DNA of 64,000 bases. Origin: Bacillus paramycoides (GTDB taxonomy: Bacteria > Bacillota > Bacilli > Bacillales > Bacillaceae_G). The stretch lies in assembly GCF_001884235.1 (NCBI RefSeq), contig NZ_MAOI01000101.1:1-64000 (forward strand), written 5' to 3'. The notes under the pieces are model-generated. The model did not search any database. It was given only the letters and a program-made list of their open reading frames with translations, and had not been told where the DNA came from. The translations under genes were made by a program, and so were the position numbers. Every line of letters starts with the position of its first letter. Positions within the stretch are counted from its first letter, which is position 1. Positions 49,773 to 60,939 of the stretch are shown here, piece after piece.

Positions 49773-50315
49773 TTATTTTAGTAGTTCCTTTATATTCTCT
49801 GCATGATACACTTCACAAATATAAAATATACATTTGCAGTTACTTACAATTTGATATTTTCTAGTTGGATATACATTTGCCGCAACAGAACATCCATCAA
49901 ACAATTCGATAATATTTCCAGATGGTTGATATCCTTCATATAATACGTTTCTTCTTACTTCCATCTTTTCTATAAGCTTTTCAACTGGAATATTTCCACT
50001 CTCTAATTCACTCTTTATTGTATCCGGTAAAAACGAAGTGTCCGCAAAAATTAGATTTTCAGATAAAATCTTTCCTTTATAAATAACATTAGATACACGG
50101 TATAGAAATGTTCCGTTTTTATCAAAGAAATTCTTTGCTTCTTTCGGAATGTACTGTCTATCAAGTACCTCTTGTTCGAGAACATCAAACTGAACTGTAT
50201 CATTCAAAAGCTTTTCTAAAGCAAGAATAGATGATGTATCTCCAGAAAATAAAATATTTTTAATTGCTTGTATATTATAAGTTAATTCATTTTTTCTATT
50301 TTCCGCTACTAACAT
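49773..50315 (-). CDS. Chorismate-lyase-like protein (DUF98/UbiC-related)
   Basis: The 180-residue protein shows the order of the bacterial chorismate pyruvate-lyase family (DUF98). LLNDTVQFDVLEQEVLDRQY opens it. A strand with VSNVIYKGKILSENLIFADT follows, then LPDTIKSELESGNIPVEKLI (the conserved ...PIGxLL position) and YPTRKYQIVSNCKCIFYICE with the R-x-Y-x-I...E end. Such enzymes convert chorismate to 4-hydroxybenzoate and pyruvate. Some catalytic residues cannot be confirmed. GAGGTG lies 6 nt before the ATG at 50313-50315. It follows the Sfp-type gene by 35 nt and is the last gene of the dhb unit, whose pathway also uses chorismate. Confidence 0.66.
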   Translation of the reverse strand: MLVAENRKNELTYNIQAIKNILFSGDTSSILALEKLLNDTVQFDVLEQEVLDRQYIPKEAKNFFDKNGTFLYRVSNVIYKGKILSENLIFADTSFLPDTIKSELESGNIPVEKLIEKMEVRRNVLYEGYQPSGNIIELFDGCSVAANVYPTRKYQIVSNCKCIFYICEVYHAENIKELLK

Positions 50316-50350
50316 GAGGAACACCTCTTCTATAAAATGTTTTATTAAAC

Positions 50351-51100
50351 TTATTTATTATTTAAAAGCGATACCGCGTCTAACTGCTTAATTTCAGTTA
50401 CTTCTTTACTGAATATTGCAATTGCAGCCATATAATCTACACTTGGCCTTATATCTTCCATCATTGTATTTTTCGCTATCTCTTGCTTATCCTTAAAAAC
50501 TAACAATTTTGGAGGATCATTTGGAGCTGATACTGTAATATGTACCGGTGGAATCAATAGTCCTTCACCAGTCGCTTTCAGTACGGCTTCTTTTCGAGTC
50601 CAATATGTTAAAAATCCTTCTAATCTTTGTTCATCAGGTAATTTCATAACTTGTGCTATTTCAATGTCTGTTAATACGCCCTCTGCCATTTTCATAACAT
50701 CTACATTTGGATTCATTTGTTCAACATCAACGCCAACAGGTGCAGATTTTGTAAATGCAACGACAACCCACTCACCTGAATGTGAAACTGATAATTGCGG
50801 CATACCTTCTGGTAATTGCGGTCTACCATGTTGCAACTTACATACCGGACACATTCGATCAATCGGTACTTGAACTGGCGACATGGAAAGTATCTTTCCG
50901 AGTACTAATCTACTAATTACGCACCCTATTATAAAACGTGCACGATCTGCCGAATGAAGATATGAATTTGCTTTCTCTCGCTCTACATCATTTAGTAAAT
51001 TGTAGTGCCATGATTGTAAATCTGAAATTCTTGCCCACCAAATTTGACAACCATTCTCATTTAGAGTTGGTACAGAATCTACACCTTTACTCTCTATCAT
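50351..51100 (-). CDS. Sfp-type 4'-phosphopantetheinyl transferase
   Basis: The 249-residue protein has the two-fold Sfp structure. Key segments are GRPQLPEGMPQLSVSHSGEW (P1/P1b with SHSGxW), APVGVDVEQMNPN (magnesium-binding D-x-E, about 118-126) and YWTRKEAVLKATGEGLLIPP (W-x-x-KEA...K, about 172-191). It moves the phosphopantetheine arm of CoA to serines of carrier domains. Here that means the aryl carrier of DhbB and the two peptidyl carriers of DhbF. AAGGAGAG precedes the ATG. The gene is in the dhb unit 64 nt behind the exporter. The Cys pair CPVCKL near residue 80 is an oddity for Sfp proteins. Confidence 0.93.
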   Translation of the reverse strand: MIESKGVDSVPTLNENGCQIWWARISDLQSWHYNLLNDVEREKANSYLHSADRARFIIGCVISRLVLGKILSMSPVQVPIDRMCPVCKLQHGRPQLPEGMPQLSVSHSGEWVVVAFTKSAPVGVDVEQMNPNVDVMKMAEGVLTDIEIAQVMKLPDEQRLEGFLTYWTRKEAVLKATGEGLLIPPVHITVSAPNDPPKLLVFKDKQEIAKNTMMEDIRPSVDYMAAIAIFSKEVTEIKQLDAVSLLNNK

Positions 51101-51164
51101 GTAAACTCTCTCCTTTTAAATACCAATATCGCTTTATTTTAAAAGAGTATTAGCGTGCTGCAAC

Positions 51165-52607
51165 TCATTTATTTACAACTTCTTTCTCTTCTTGTAATAC
51201 AGATAACGGCTTTTTATTCTTCTTTGACATTACCTCTTTATCGGAAATACGTAAAGAAAATAGTAATGCTATGAGTAAAAATATTGCTGATCCAATTAAT
51301 GCCGCTTGATATGGCAAGAAATCTGATTGAGCATTATTCTGTACATTATTACTTCCAAAACCAGATAGTATACTAGCTAAAACAGCAACTCCTATAGCAG
51401 ATCCTAATCGGTTTTGCACATTGAATATAGTAGTTGCTCTCCCCATAGAAGATGGTGCGATATTGTTAAAAACAGAAAATTGAACTGCACCGACAGACTG
51501 ACCTAAGAAAATGCCTATGCCAAACAATAATGCCCGTATTTGCCATGGATTCGTATCGTGATTTACAAAACTTAATAAAACAAATATAACCGCGGTACAT
51601 ATTAATCCAATAGAGATTACCTTTCGGGTTCCTAATTTCTTATAAGACCATGGCACAATCTGTGAAGAAATCATTAATCCAATCGCTTCCGGGAATGTCG
51701 TAAGACCTGATTCTAGCGCGGAAACTCCTATCACATTTTGATACATAAGTGGAAAAATAAACAACATTCCTAGTAACCCAGCTGATGAAAACAATGAAAT
51801 AAGACTCATTTTTCTAAAGACCGGTTCTTTTAATAAGCGTAAATCTAACATCGGTTGCTTTACTCTAAGTTCTACAATTATAAACAATGTAATGAATATA
51901 GTCCCAGCTATCCCGGTACTCATAATTTCTGGAGAAATCCAACCTTTTGATGGCCCTTGACTAAGTGCATAGATGAGCATCGCAAATCCTGGTGCCGAAA
52001 GAACAAAACCGATAGAATCAAAGCGACCAGCTGATTTTTCAACATGCTCTGTTAAAAATAGAAGACCAAATAGTAATGCAACGATACCAAACGGTAGATT
52101 AATATAAAATGCCCAGCGCCAAGACATCTGATCTACAAAGAAACCGCCAATAATTGGTCCTATCGCTGGTGCCACAGCAATTGGAAGTACAATAAATCGA
52201 GAAATTTTGGGTCTTTCCTCTGGTGAAAATGTTCGAAATAACATCGCCATCCCGACTGGTGTTAAAAGTCCTCCACCAGCACCTTGAATGATACGAAAAA
52301 TATTTAATGAAGTAATATCATTTGCAATTCCACATAATGCAGATGCAATTGTAAATACAAAAAGAGCAGTTAGAAATACTCTTTTCGTACCAAAGCGATC
52401 TCCTAACCAACCGGAAATCGGAAGGAAAATAGCTAAGCTAACTAAATAATCAACATTTACCGTTCCCATTGCAGATGGAGGTACTTGTAGTTCTTTACTT
52501 ATCGTTTGCAGTGCTACATTCACAATTGTTGCATCCATTGCAGCCATAAACATCGCTGTTATATAAACGATACTTACAACTACTTTTGGATTTATATTTG
52601 CTTTCAT
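51165..52607 (-). CDS. DHA2-type MFS exporter (14 helices)
   Basis: Fourteen helices in 480 residues. DATIVNVALQTISKELQVPP is the N-terminal DHA2 signature in helix 1, SGWLGDRFGTKRVFLTALFV motif A, and RIIQGAGGGLLTPVGMAMLF motif C-like. EmrB/QacA-type exporters expel drugs or siderophores by proton antiport. Its start codon overlaps the stop of the mbtH-like gene (TAATG) and it lies in the dhb unit. It is therefore the best candidate for bacillibactin or precursor export, as an inference from context. In B. subtilis a different MFS protein (YmfD) does this. Confidence 0.92.
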   Translation of the reverse strand: MKANINPKVVVSIVYITAMFMAAMDATIVNVALQTISKELQVPPSAMGTVNVDYLVSLAIFLPISGWLGDRFGTKRVFLTALFVFTIASALCGIANDITSLNIFRIIQGAGGGLLTPVGMAMLFRTFSPEERPKISRFIVLPIAVAPAIGPIIGGFFVDQMSWRWAFYINLPFGIVALLFGLLFLTEHVEKSAGRFDSIGFVLSAPGFAMLIYALSQGPSKGWISPEIMSTGIAGTIFITLFIIVELRVKQPMLDLRLLKEPVFRKMSLISLFSSAGLLGMLFIFPLMYQNVIGVSALESGLTTFPEAIGLMISSQIVPWSYKKLGTRKVISIGLICTAVIFVLLSFVNHDTNPWQIRALLFGIGIFLGQSVGAVQFSVFNNIAPSSMGRATTIFNVQNRLGSAIGVAVLASILSGFGSNNVQNNAQSDFLPYQAALIGSAIFLLIALLFSLRISDKEVMSKKNKKPLSVLQEEKEVVNK

Positions 52608-52831
52608 TATCGTTTTCCTACTAATGTTTTTTCACTAACTTGATTACTTTTTGGACTCAAATCTTTCCAATTAAATTCAACATATTCTAAGCAAACCTGC
52701 CTACTAGCTTCTTCATGTACGACATTCCAGCCAATAGGTACATCAAGAAAGACAGGCCAGAGTGAATACTGGCCCTCCTCATTTTTTAATACTTTATATT
52801 TGTAATTATCATTTTCAAACGGATTCGTCAT
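52607..52831 (-). CDS. MbtH-like protein
   Basis: A 74-residue MbtH-family protein with the invariant residues: [38 protein letters not shown] and [18 protein letters not shown], giving the NxExQxSLWP, PxGW and W-x-DLxP marks. MbtH proteins bind the adenylation domains of NRPSs and raise their activity or solubility. It overlaps the end of dhbF by four bases (ATGA) and the start of the exporter gene, so translation is coupled, and its adenylation partner is DhbF. Confidence 0.97.
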   Translation of the reverse strand: MTNPFENDNYKYKVLKNEEGQYSLWPVFLDVPIGWNVVHEEASRQVCLEYVEFNWKDLSPKSNQVSEKTLVGKR

Positions 52832-55800
52832 ACTCTACTTACCCCTTTCTTTTTCTGCAAATATTTCGCTAGCACTTGCCCAATTTCTGTAAGCGGGCCT
52901 GGCTGACATAAATCTTTATGTCTACAATTAATGTCATACTGCACGATTTCCCCGTCTAAATAATTTAGCCACGTATTTGGAGAAATAGGATCAAACCAGT
53001 CTGGTATAACAGTAGATCTAAAGAATAAAATATCCCCGTTGTAAACTTTCGGTACGTATTTCCCTAACAACCCTACCGAATTCACATATGTTTCTTTCAA
53101 GTTCAAAATAGTCTCTTCTTCAAGACTCGCTAACGCACTTCCATCATTACGAAGTATTTCAACCGCACTTTCCATGGTAAGTGGTTTACCATCCATGTTA
53201 TCTGGATCATATCCACCTAAAGCAAGTAATGCGATTAACGCTTCTTCTTCAGTAGGTGCCTCCGTATTCGGTAAGAAGTGACCAGGATAAGAATCAAGCA
53301 TAACGAGTAATTCTACTTCTTCCCCTTCATTTTGAAGTTGCGCCGCTATTGCATGAACAACATTTCCTCCAAGCGACCAGCCTAGTAAGCGATATGGTCC
53401 GTGAGGCTGTACTTCACGAACGTGTTTCAAATAATCCGCCGCCATCTCCTCTAAGCTTTTTGGAAGTTCTTCATTTTTAGCGATCCCACGTGCTTGTACA
53501 CCATAGATTGGATAATCTGTTCCTAAAGATTTCATAAGTCCTGCATAACACCAACTTAATCCACCTGCTGGATGTACACAAAATAGTGGTAATTGGTCTC
53601 CGCTTGCTCGTAATGGAAGCAACACATCAAGTGCACTTTGACCATTCCCCATTTCAAGTCTTTCAGCAAGCCCTGCAACAGTAGGTGCTGCAAATAAAGT
53701 TCCAATATTCAGTTCAACTCCAAGTGCCTCTTTAATGCGACTCATAAGCTGCACTGCAAGAAGTGAATGACCACCAAGATCAAAGAATCCGTCATCAATT
53801 CCAATTTGAGGCACACTTAAAACTTCTGTAAACAAGTCACATAACATTTCTTCTTGTGGTGTTCTTGGTCCGCGACTAGAAGACGATGCAATAAATTTTG
53901 GAACAGGCAATGCCTTTCTATCTAATTTACCGTTTGGAGTTAAGGGTAACTCATTTACTACCACAAAAGCGTACGGAACCATATAATCTGGCAAACTACC
54001 TCCAGTATGCTGACGCATTTCATTCGTATCAATCGTTTCATTATTTGATGCGACGATATAAGAAACTAATCGTTTATCCCCTGGCTGATCTTCCCGTACA
54101 ATAACAGCTACTTGTTCAACTTGAGGATGTTTCATTATAACCGCTTCTATTTCCCCTAATTCAATTCGGAATCCACGAATTTTAATTTGATGATCTGCAC
54201 GTCCTATATAATCTAACGTACCATCTTGACGCCAACGTGCTAAGTCTCCTGTTCGATACATTCTTGTACCCGGCTTACCAAATGGATCTGCGATAAAACG
54301 TTCAGCCGTTAATCCGAATCTTCCTAAATACCCACGGGCTAGTCCAGCACCTGCAACATACATTTCTCCAACTACCCCTGGTGGCACTGGTTGTAAATAG
54401 TTATCTAGTACGTATACTTTAAGATCCGGTATACTGCATCCAATTAAACTATTTGCTCGTAAAGAGACAATAGTTTCATCTAACTCAATATAGCTAACAT
54501 GTACCGTCGTCTCTGTAATACCGTACATATTAATAAGCTTCGGTGAGTTATGAGGATGACGACTATACCAATCTTCTAATCGACTCAGTTCAAGCGCTTC
54601 TCCTCCAAAAACAACATATCGTAAAGATAGTTTTTGACCGATTTCTTCATGTTCGCGATCCGCTTGCATCAATTGATAAAAAGCAGATGGTGTTTGGTTT
54701 AAAACAGTGACCTTTTCCTTAACAAGGAGCTGTAAAAATTCTTTCGGCGAACGACTAACAGCGTGCGGTACTACAACAAGGCGTCCCCCGTATAATAAAG
54801 GTCCCCAAATTTCCCAAACTGAAAAATCAAAAGCATATGAATGGAACATTGTCCACACATCTTCCGAATCAAATTGGAACCAATGATCTGTTGTCCCTAA
54901 AAGTCTTACTACATTTTGATGTGGTATCATAACCCCTTTCGGTCTACCTGTTGAGCCTGACGTATAAATAACATAAGCAATATGTGAAGGAGATAAAGGC
55001 TTAATGCGCTCCATTTCATCAATATTGTCTTCACTATATTTCTCTATTTCTCCTATTACTTTCACATCATCAACTAAAATCTTTAGTTCCTCATCACATT
55101 CAATTTCCACATCTGAATTTGTTAAAACACATGATGGTTTCGCATCGTGTAGCATAAATGAAATACGATCTGACGGATAATCCGGATCTAACGGAAGGTA
55201 TCCGGCACCAGCTTTAAGAACAGCTAGTAAGCTCACAACCATATTTAAAGATCTCGGCATCGCTAAAGCAACGAGTTGATCAGGACCGACTCCTTTTGCT
55301 ATTAACAAACGAGCTATTTTATTCGCTTTTCTATTTAACTCTTTATAAGTTAACTTTTCATTTTCAAAGACGACAGCAATAGAATTTGGACTTACATGAG
55401 TTTGCTTTTCAAATAATTGTGGCAATGTCATTTCAGGTACAATTTGAAAACCACCATTCCACTTTTCTAAAACTGTATTTCGCTCTGCTAAAGTTAAAAT
55501 TTCTAATCTGCCAATTGATTGATCCGGGTGATTCGCTGCGTCATCTAGTAGCAGAATGAATCGTTCTACTAATTTTTGAACCGTTTCACGTTTGTATAAA
55601 TCAGTACTAAACTCCAACAAACCTTGTAAGCCGTTTGGAATACCATCAACTCCGGTACTCTCACTAATTTCAAATGTTAAATCAAATTTTGCAGAGCCAA
55701 CGCTTTGAATTTCAAGGGTCGCTTCTAAATCTGGTACATCAAACGTTGCTTCTGGCGTATTTTGGAAAGCTAACATAACTTGAAACAGTGGATGACTATT

Positions 55801-58800
55801 TCGAGTACGTACTGGATTTAACACTTCAACGAGTCGTTCGAATGGAACATCTTGATTTTCATAAGCTGCAAGGTTTACCTGCTTCACTCTATTCAATAAT
55901 TCTTTAAAGCTTGGATCTCCTGATGTATTCGTACGTAACACTAATGTATTTACAAATAAACCAACTATATTTGATAGCGCATCATCATTTCTTCCGGCAA
56001 TTGGACTTCCAATTGGTATATCAGTACCAGCACCTAATCGTGTAAACAGCGCACTAAGTCCTGCTTGCAACACCATAAACAAACTAACTCCATTTTTACG
56101 AGCGAGCCCTACTAACCTACTATGCATATCTTCATTTATATGAAAATGAATTGTTTCCCCGCGATAACTCGTTTCAATTGGACGCTGAAAATCTGTAGGT
56201 AACTCCATTTGATCTGGCAAACCTTTTAGCTCTTCTTTCCAAAAATCTAATTGTGTTGAAATAAGACTCTCTGGTGTAGTTTCATCACCTAGTAGTTGCT
56301 GTTGCCAAAGTGAATAATCTGCGTATTGAACTGGAAGTGTTTCTAGTTGGACACTATCACCTTTACACCTTGCTTTATAAGCTGCTGTAAAATCTCTCGT
56401 TAACGGTTGTAATGACCATCCATCTCCAACAATATGATGCAAAAGAATTAGTAATACGTGTTCGTTTTCACTCACTTTAAAAAGTTGTAAACGAACCGCT
56501 GGCTCAACATCGAGGTTAAAGCTATATCTTACCGCCTCTGAAAGCACACTTTCTAATTCATCTTTACATGTTTTTGTTATAATCATTTCTAGATTTAAGT
56601 TTTCCATCTCTAAAACTTTCTGATATGAACTACCTAATACGTTAGGGAAAATTGTTCTAAGTGTTTCATGTTTCTTCACTACATCATAAAAGGCACCTTG
56701 TAAAGCTTCTTCGTTCAATTTTCCAGACATACGAATGACTAACGGAATATTATAAGTAGGACTTGGACCTTCTAAACAATTTAAGAACCATAACCTGCGC
56801 TGTGCAAATGAAAGCGGAACTTCACTTGGTCTACTTCCTTTCTTAATAGCTGGTCTTGCATTTTTTGCACGATCCAATTGTCTCGCTAATTCAGCAACAG
56901 TTGGTGATTCAAATAGTTTTCCGATTCCTAATTCCACACTTAACGTTTCACGAATTCTTACCATTAAACGAGATGCAAGAAGCGAATGGCCACCCATTTC
57001 AAAGAAATTGTCATCAATGCTAATATGCGAAACACCAAGTACCTCTGCAAATAAATCACATAGTATTTCTTCTTTCGGGTTTCGTGCAACTCTCTCATTG
57101 TTCATTCCATTAAAATCTGGAGCAGGTAATTTCTTTCTATCAACCTTACCATTTGGTGTTAATGGTAATTCTTCTAGCACAACAAATGCCGATGGCACCA
57201 TATAATTCGCTAAACTTTCTGAAACATAAGAACGAATTTCTGAAAGACTAATCGTTTCCTTCTCTTCGGCAACGATATACGCAATGATTCGTTTATCATT
57301 TGGGCGATCTTCTCGTACCATTACTACCGCTTGTTGAACATTTTCATGTCGTTGTAATACCGTTTCAATTTCAGCTAATTCAATTCGGAAACCACGAATT
57401 TTAATTTGATGATCTGCGCGACTCATGTACTCTAACACACCATCGTTACGCCATTTTACAAGATCACCTGTGCGGTACATACGTGCTCCCGGTTTTCCAT
57501 AAAGATTTGCAACAAACCGTTCAGCCGTTAACTCAGGTTTTCCTAAATATCCGTTCGCAAGCCCTTTCCCTGCAATATATAATTCACCGACAACTTCAGG
57601 TGGAACTGGTTGTAACCCTGCATCCAATACATACACTTCTGTATTCCAAATTGGCTTTCCAATAGGAGGTATACCATTTTCGCTTTCATCAATATTCATG
57701 AAAGTAGACCAAATAGTCGTCTCAGTTGGTCCATATAAGTTAGTTATAGAGCAACCTAATTCTTTTAATTTATTTGCTAAATGTGCTGGAAAAGCTTCAC
57801 CACCAACGAGCACGTTTAGTCCTTGTAGCCTCTCTGGATATTCAGTTACTAACGCCTGCCACAACGTCGGTGTAGCTTGCATAATTGTCGCTCTTTCTTC
57901 TTGTAAAAGTGTCGTTAACGCAGCAGGTTCTTGGATTACCTCTTTTTGAGCAATTGTTATACTTGCACCACTAATGAGAGGTAAATAAATTTCTAGAGCA
58001 GAAATATCAAACGCAAACGTTGTAACTGCTAATAAATGATCGTTTTCATTTAATGAAAACATATCTTGCATAGCTAATAAGAAGTTACTTAAACCTTTCA
58101 TAGGAACAATTACACCTTTTGGATTTCCTGTTGATCCTGAAGTGTAAATTGTATAAGCTGGGTTTAGAAGTGATCCATCATTCTTAAATGGTATATTCAT
58201 ATGAGAATATGTTTTTAACGCTAGTTTTGTTTCTTCGCTATCGAATACTATTTTTTTAATATCATTTTCTATAACGAAAGCGGATGAAACAGCTGAATGT
58301 GTTATGATACAAACTGGTTTTGCATCATTTACTATATAATGAATTCGCTCGACTGGGTATTCTGGATCTATTGGTAAATATGCTGCACCAGCCTTTAGAA
58401 CAGCTAGCATACTAACTACCATTTCTATTGATCTTGGAAATACTAAAGCTACAAACTGATTTGGTCGTATTCCTTCTGCTACTAAATAGTGTGCTAGTTC
58501 ATTCGCTCTTTCATTTAGCTCTTTATACGTAAGTTTTATTCCGTTACAAGTAGCCGCTATTTTATTTGGATTTTTTTGTACTTGTTTTTCAAATAATATA
58601 GGTACAGTGAGTAGCTCTTCAGTTTTCTTTGTTTCATTCCATTCCAATAAAATTTTATGACTTTCTTCAGAAAGAGTAATGTTTATTTTTCCAATCGACT
58701 CGTCTTTTTGATAATTATTTATCACTAATTCTAATAAATTCATAAATCTTTCTTTATGCAATGCTAGTTCCGTGACACTATATACTTCCGGATTCGCATC

Positions 58801-59988
58801 AAAATGAATCATTAACTCATTTTCATCGAAGCGTTTATATACATTTATCGATAAATCATCGACAGGTCCTGCTGATAAGTTATGTGTAACACCACGATTT
58901 CCAGCAAAGTTAAGCCCGTAATCAAAAGGCATAACATTCACTAACGGCCCAAACAACCTTTGATTTTCACCTAGTAACTTTAAGTCTCTTCTTAATTCCT
59001 CATGACGATATTTATGATGACGACGTACGTCTCGAATTTCTTTAGATACTTGCTGTATTAATTCCGCAAGAGTTATATTTGGAGTTACAGTGAGACAAAG
59101 TGGAACTAAATTCATTACCATACTTGGAGTGTGAATGGATACAGAACCTAGACGCCCCATCATCGGTAAACCTAAAACAATATCAGTGGAACCTGTTAAT
59201 TTATGCATATAAATACTTGTTACAGCGACAACAAATTCCGGCCAGCTCGTTAACGAAATATTTATATCTTCTAGTAAAGTTTTCGTACTGGAACTAGATA
59301 AATAAGCCGTTTCTCGTAAAAATCCATTTGAAGTTCTCGGTGCTCGTTCTGCCAAACTTACGACTTCCGGTTCATCTGCAAACTTTTCTAGCCAAAAAGT
59401 ACGATCTTCCTGAAACTGTTTAGACCCTCGATACTCATTATCTTCTTCTACAATTTTCGTTAGAGAACCATATGGCTTTTCATTCTCTTGTCTATCATCT
59501 ATAAGTGATGTATATACTTTGGCTACCTTTTGGCTAAGAAGTGAAAAGCCATAGCCATCCATCACAATGTGATGGATGCGCTGATACCAAAAGAAACGAT
59601 GATTTTCAATTTGAATAAGTGCTTCAGTATATAATTTATCTTCTGTTAAATCCACGGGCATAGATAAATCATTTTTCATCCATACCTTAGCAGCTTCTTC
59701 AGGATTTTTTTCTTTACGAACGTCAATAAAATGCATATGAAACTTTGACGATCCCTCAATAACTTGCCATGGGCCGATTTCATCCTCTTCGAAACGAACA
59801 TGAAGTGCTTCTGCTTCCGTTACAACTTTACGTACAGCTAATTCGAAAATTTCTTGATTAATCGTTCCGTTTATTTCTACATATTCCCCAGTATTATAAA
59901 TCGGATTAAGTGGATCTAATTGCTGCGCAAACCACATACCAGACTGCGCAGATGATAACGAATGACGAATCTTTTGACTGTTAGGCAT
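52828..59988 (-). CDS. dhbF: Bacillibactin nonribosomal peptide synthetase DhbF
   Basis: The 2386-residue dimodular NRPS runs C1 (about 1-440, HHIVMDG at 139-145), A1 (about 460-960), T1 (about 985-1055), C2 (about 1075-1500), A2 (about 1515-2010), T2 (about 2035-2105) and TE (about 2125-2386, with GWSLGGN holding the catalytic Ser). The A1 pocket ([10 protein letters not shown] before [16 protein letters not shown]) agrees with the glycine code. The A2 pocket ([27 protein letters not shown]) agrees with threonine. It joins 2,3-dihydroxybenzoyl-Gly-Thr three times and cyclises the trilactone. AAGGGG precedes the ATG. It is full length for this family, with no break. Confidence 0.97.
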   Translation of the reverse strand: MPNSQKIRHSLSSAQSGMWFAQQLDPLNPIYNTGEYVEINGTINQEIFELAVRKVVTEAEALHVRFEEDEIGPWQVIEGSSKFHMHFIDVRKEKNPEEAAKVWMKNDLSMPVDLTEDKLYTEALIQIENHRFFWYQRIHHIVMDGYGFSLLSQKVAKVYTSLIDDRQENEKPYGSLTKIVEEDNEYRGSKQFQEDRTFWLEKFADEPEVVSLAERAPRTSNGFLRETAYLSSSSTKTLLEDINISLTSWPEFVVAVTSIYMHKLTGSTDIVLGLPMMGRLGSVSIHTPSMVMNLVPLCLTVTPNITLAELIQQVSKEIRDVRRHHKYRHEELRRDLKLLGENQRLFGPLVNVMPFDYGLNFAGNRGVTHNLSAGPVDDLSINVYKRFDENELMIHFDANPEVYSVTELALHKERFMNLLELVINNYQKDESIGKINITLSEESHKILLEWNETKKTEELLTVPILFEKQVQKNPNKIAATCNGIKLTYKELNERANELAHYLVAEGIRPNQFVALVFPRSIEMVVSMLAVLKAGAAYLPIDPEYPVERIHYIVNDAKPVCIITHSAVSSAFVIENDIKKIVFDSEETKLALKTYSHMNIPFKNDGSLLNPAYTIYTSGSTGNPKGVIVPMKGLSNFLLAMQDMFSLNENDHLLAVTTFAFDISALEIYLPLISGASITIAQKEVIQEPAALTTLLQEERATIMQATPTLWQALVTEYPERLQGLNVLVGGEAFPAHLANKLKELGCSITNLYGPTETTIWSTFMNIDESENGIPPIGKPIWNTEVYVLDAGLQPVPPEVVGELYIAGKGLANGYLGKPELTAERFVANLYGKPGARMYRTGDLVKWRNDGVLEYMSRADHQIKIRGFRIELAEIETVLQRHENVQQAVVMVREDRPNDKRIIAYIVAEEKETISLSEIRSYVSESLANYMVPSAFVVLEELPLTPNGKVDRKKLPAPDFNGMNNERVARNPKEEILCDLFAEVLGVSHISIDDNFFEMGGHSLLASRLMVRIRETLSVELGIGKLFESPTVAELARQLDRAKNARPAIKKGSRPSEVPLSFAQRRLWFLNCLEGPSPTYNIPLVIRMSGKLNEEALQGAFYDVVKKHETLRTIFPNVLGSSYQKVLEMENLNLEMIITKTCKDELESVLSEAVRYSFNLDVEPAVRLQLFKVSENEHVLLILLHHIVGDGWSLQPLTRDFTAAYKARCKGDSVQLETLPVQYADYSLWQQQLLGDETTPESLISTQLDFWKEELKGLPDQMELPTDFQRPIETSYRGETIHFHINEDMHSRLVGLARKNGVSLFMVLQAGLSALFTRLGAGTDIPIGSPIAGRNDDALSNIVGLFVNTLVLRTNTSGDPSFKELLNRVKQVNLAAYENQDVPFERLVEVLNPVRTRNSHPLFQVMLAFQNTPEATFDVPDLEATLEIQSVGSAKFDLTFEISESTGVDGIPNGLQGLLEFSTDLYKRETVQKLVERFILLLDDAANHPDQSIGRLEILTLAERNTVLEKWNGGFQIVPEMTLPQLFEKQTHVSPNSIAVVFENEKLTYKELNRKANKIARLLIAKGVGPDQLVALAMPRSLNMVVSLLAVLKAGAGYLPLDPDYPSDRISFMLHDAKPSCVLTNSDVEIECDEELKILVDDVKVIGEIEKYSEDNIDEMERIKPLSPSHIAYVIYTSGSTGRPKGVMIPHQNVVRLLGTTDHWFQFDSEDVWTMFHSYAFDFSVWEIWGPLLYGGRLVVVPHAVSRSPKEFLQLLVKEKVTVLNQTPSAFYQLMQADREHEEIGQKLSLRYVVFGGEALELSRLEDWYSRHPHNSPKLINMYGITETTVHVSYIELDETIVSLRANSLIGCSIPDLKVYVLDNYLQPVPPGVVGEMYVAGAGLARGYLGRFGLTAERFIADPFGKPGTRMYRTGDLARWRQDGTLDYIGRADHQIKIRGFRIELGEIEAVIMKHPQVEQVAVIVREDQPGDKRLVSYIVASNNETIDTNEMRQHTGGSLPDYMVPYAFVVVNELPLTPNGKLDRKALPVPKFIASSSSRGPRTPQEEMLCDLFTEVLSVPQIGIDDGFFDLGGHSLLAVQLMSRIKEALGVELNIGTLFAAPTVAGLAERLEMGNGQSALDVLLPLRASGDQLPLFCVHPAGGLSWCYAGLMKSLGTDYPIYGVQARGIAKNEELPKSLEEMAADYLKHVREVQPHGPYRLLGWSLGGNVVHAIAAQLQNEGEEVELLVMLDSYPGHFLPNTEAPTEEEALIALLALGGYDPDNMDGKPLTMESAVEILRNDGSALASLEEETILNLKETYVNSVGLLGKYVPKVYNGDILFFRSTVIPDWFDPISPNTWLNYLDGEIVQYDINCRHKDLCQPGPLTEIGQVLAKYLQKKKGVSRV

Positions 59989-60021
59989 TCTTTACTACCC
60001 CTTTATTATGTAATCTGTTTG

Positions 60022-60915
60022 TTACAGCACCTGTTCTGTTTGTAAAGATAATAAGCGGTACCAATCGGCAACAGTTGGACGTTCTGCTAAATCTGCAAAA
60101 GTGATTTCCTTCCCTTCGCGACGCCACTTCTCTACTAAACTCATAATTCTGACCGAATCAAGTCCTCTATTTAATAAATCTTCATCAACCTCAATACTCT
60201 CTACTGGCTCACGGAGTAATTGTGCAACTAGTTCATGCACTTCCTGTAAAGTGATTCCTTCACTCTCATCACCTTTTATACTTTGTAAATCTTTTAACAG
60301 TAAGTTTGTTGCAGTCGTTACTGCACATCTATCAGATGCATACTGCAATGCTTGTTTATGATGCTCAAGTGAAAAATCAGCTACCGCATCTGCTACAAAG
60401 AATGGCTGAATACCATCCATAAACGCTTCACAAGCTGTTAAAAGGCAGCCAATATGCGCATAAATACCGCAAATGATAAGTTGATCTCGTCCTTGTTCAT
60501 TTAAAATTTCTAATAGATTTGTCTTTTTAAATGCACTATATCTCCATTTTGTTAGGAATATATCATTTTCATCAGGAGTAAGTTCATCAACAATTTTCTT
60601 TTTATCTGGTCCAGCAGGGATACCGTCACCCCAAAAATCTTGTAATAACCCCCGCTGCTCTAACGTTTGTCCACCAGGTTGTGCTGTATAAACAACTGGT
60701 ATACCAAGTTCCTTACATCTTTCTCTTATCACCTTAATATTTAAAATCAGTTCTACTTTTGGCGATTCTTTATCACTATACGCATCAAGAAAATACTCTT
60801 GCATGTCATGGATTAAAAGAACGGCACGTTTCGGATCTGGTGTCCAATTCACTTTATTTTTTGGTAGTTCTGATTCAACGGGCATTTTGTATACTGAAAT
60901 AGATGGGATAGCCAT
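60022..60915 (-). CDS. dhbB: Isochorismatase with aryl carrier domain DhbB
   Basis: The 297-residue bifunctional protein has an isochorismatase domain (about 1-210) and an aryl carrier domain (about 215-290). The triad is seen as Asp in LLIHDMQEYFLDAY, Lys in KWRYSAF and Cys in GIYAHIGCLLTACEAF. The phosphopantetheine Ser is in LLNRGLDSVRIMSLVEKW. It hydrolyses isochorismate to 2,3-dihydro-2,3-dihydroxybenzoate and pyruvate and later carries the activated dihydroxybenzoyl unit to DhbF. AAGGAAG precedes the ATG. It lies 24 nt behind dhbE and 33 nt before dhbF. Confidence 0.97.
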   Translation of the reverse strand: MAIPSISVYKMPVESELPKNKVNWTPDPKRAVLLIHDMQEYFLDAYSDKESPKVELILNIKVIRERCKELGIPVVYTAQPGGQTLEQRGLLQDFWGDGIPAGPDKKKIVDELTPDENDIFLTKWRYSAFKKTNLLEILNEQGRDQLIICGIYAHIGCLLTACEAFMDGIQPFFVADAVADFSLEHHKQALQYASDRCAVTTATNLLLKDLQSIKGDESEGITLQEVHELVAQLLREPVESIEVDEDLLNRGLDSVRIMSLVEKWRREGKEITFADLAERPTVADWYRLLSLQTEQVL

Positions 60916-60939
60916 CTAATCACTTCCTTCCGATTTTTA

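Noticed and set aside
57698-57949. Open frames antisense to dhbF, and similar ones inside other genes (for example 26266-26610, 31536-32105, 47844-48119)
   Set aside because: They lie opposite strongly coding sequence, have no ribosome sites and arise from codon composition of the real gene.
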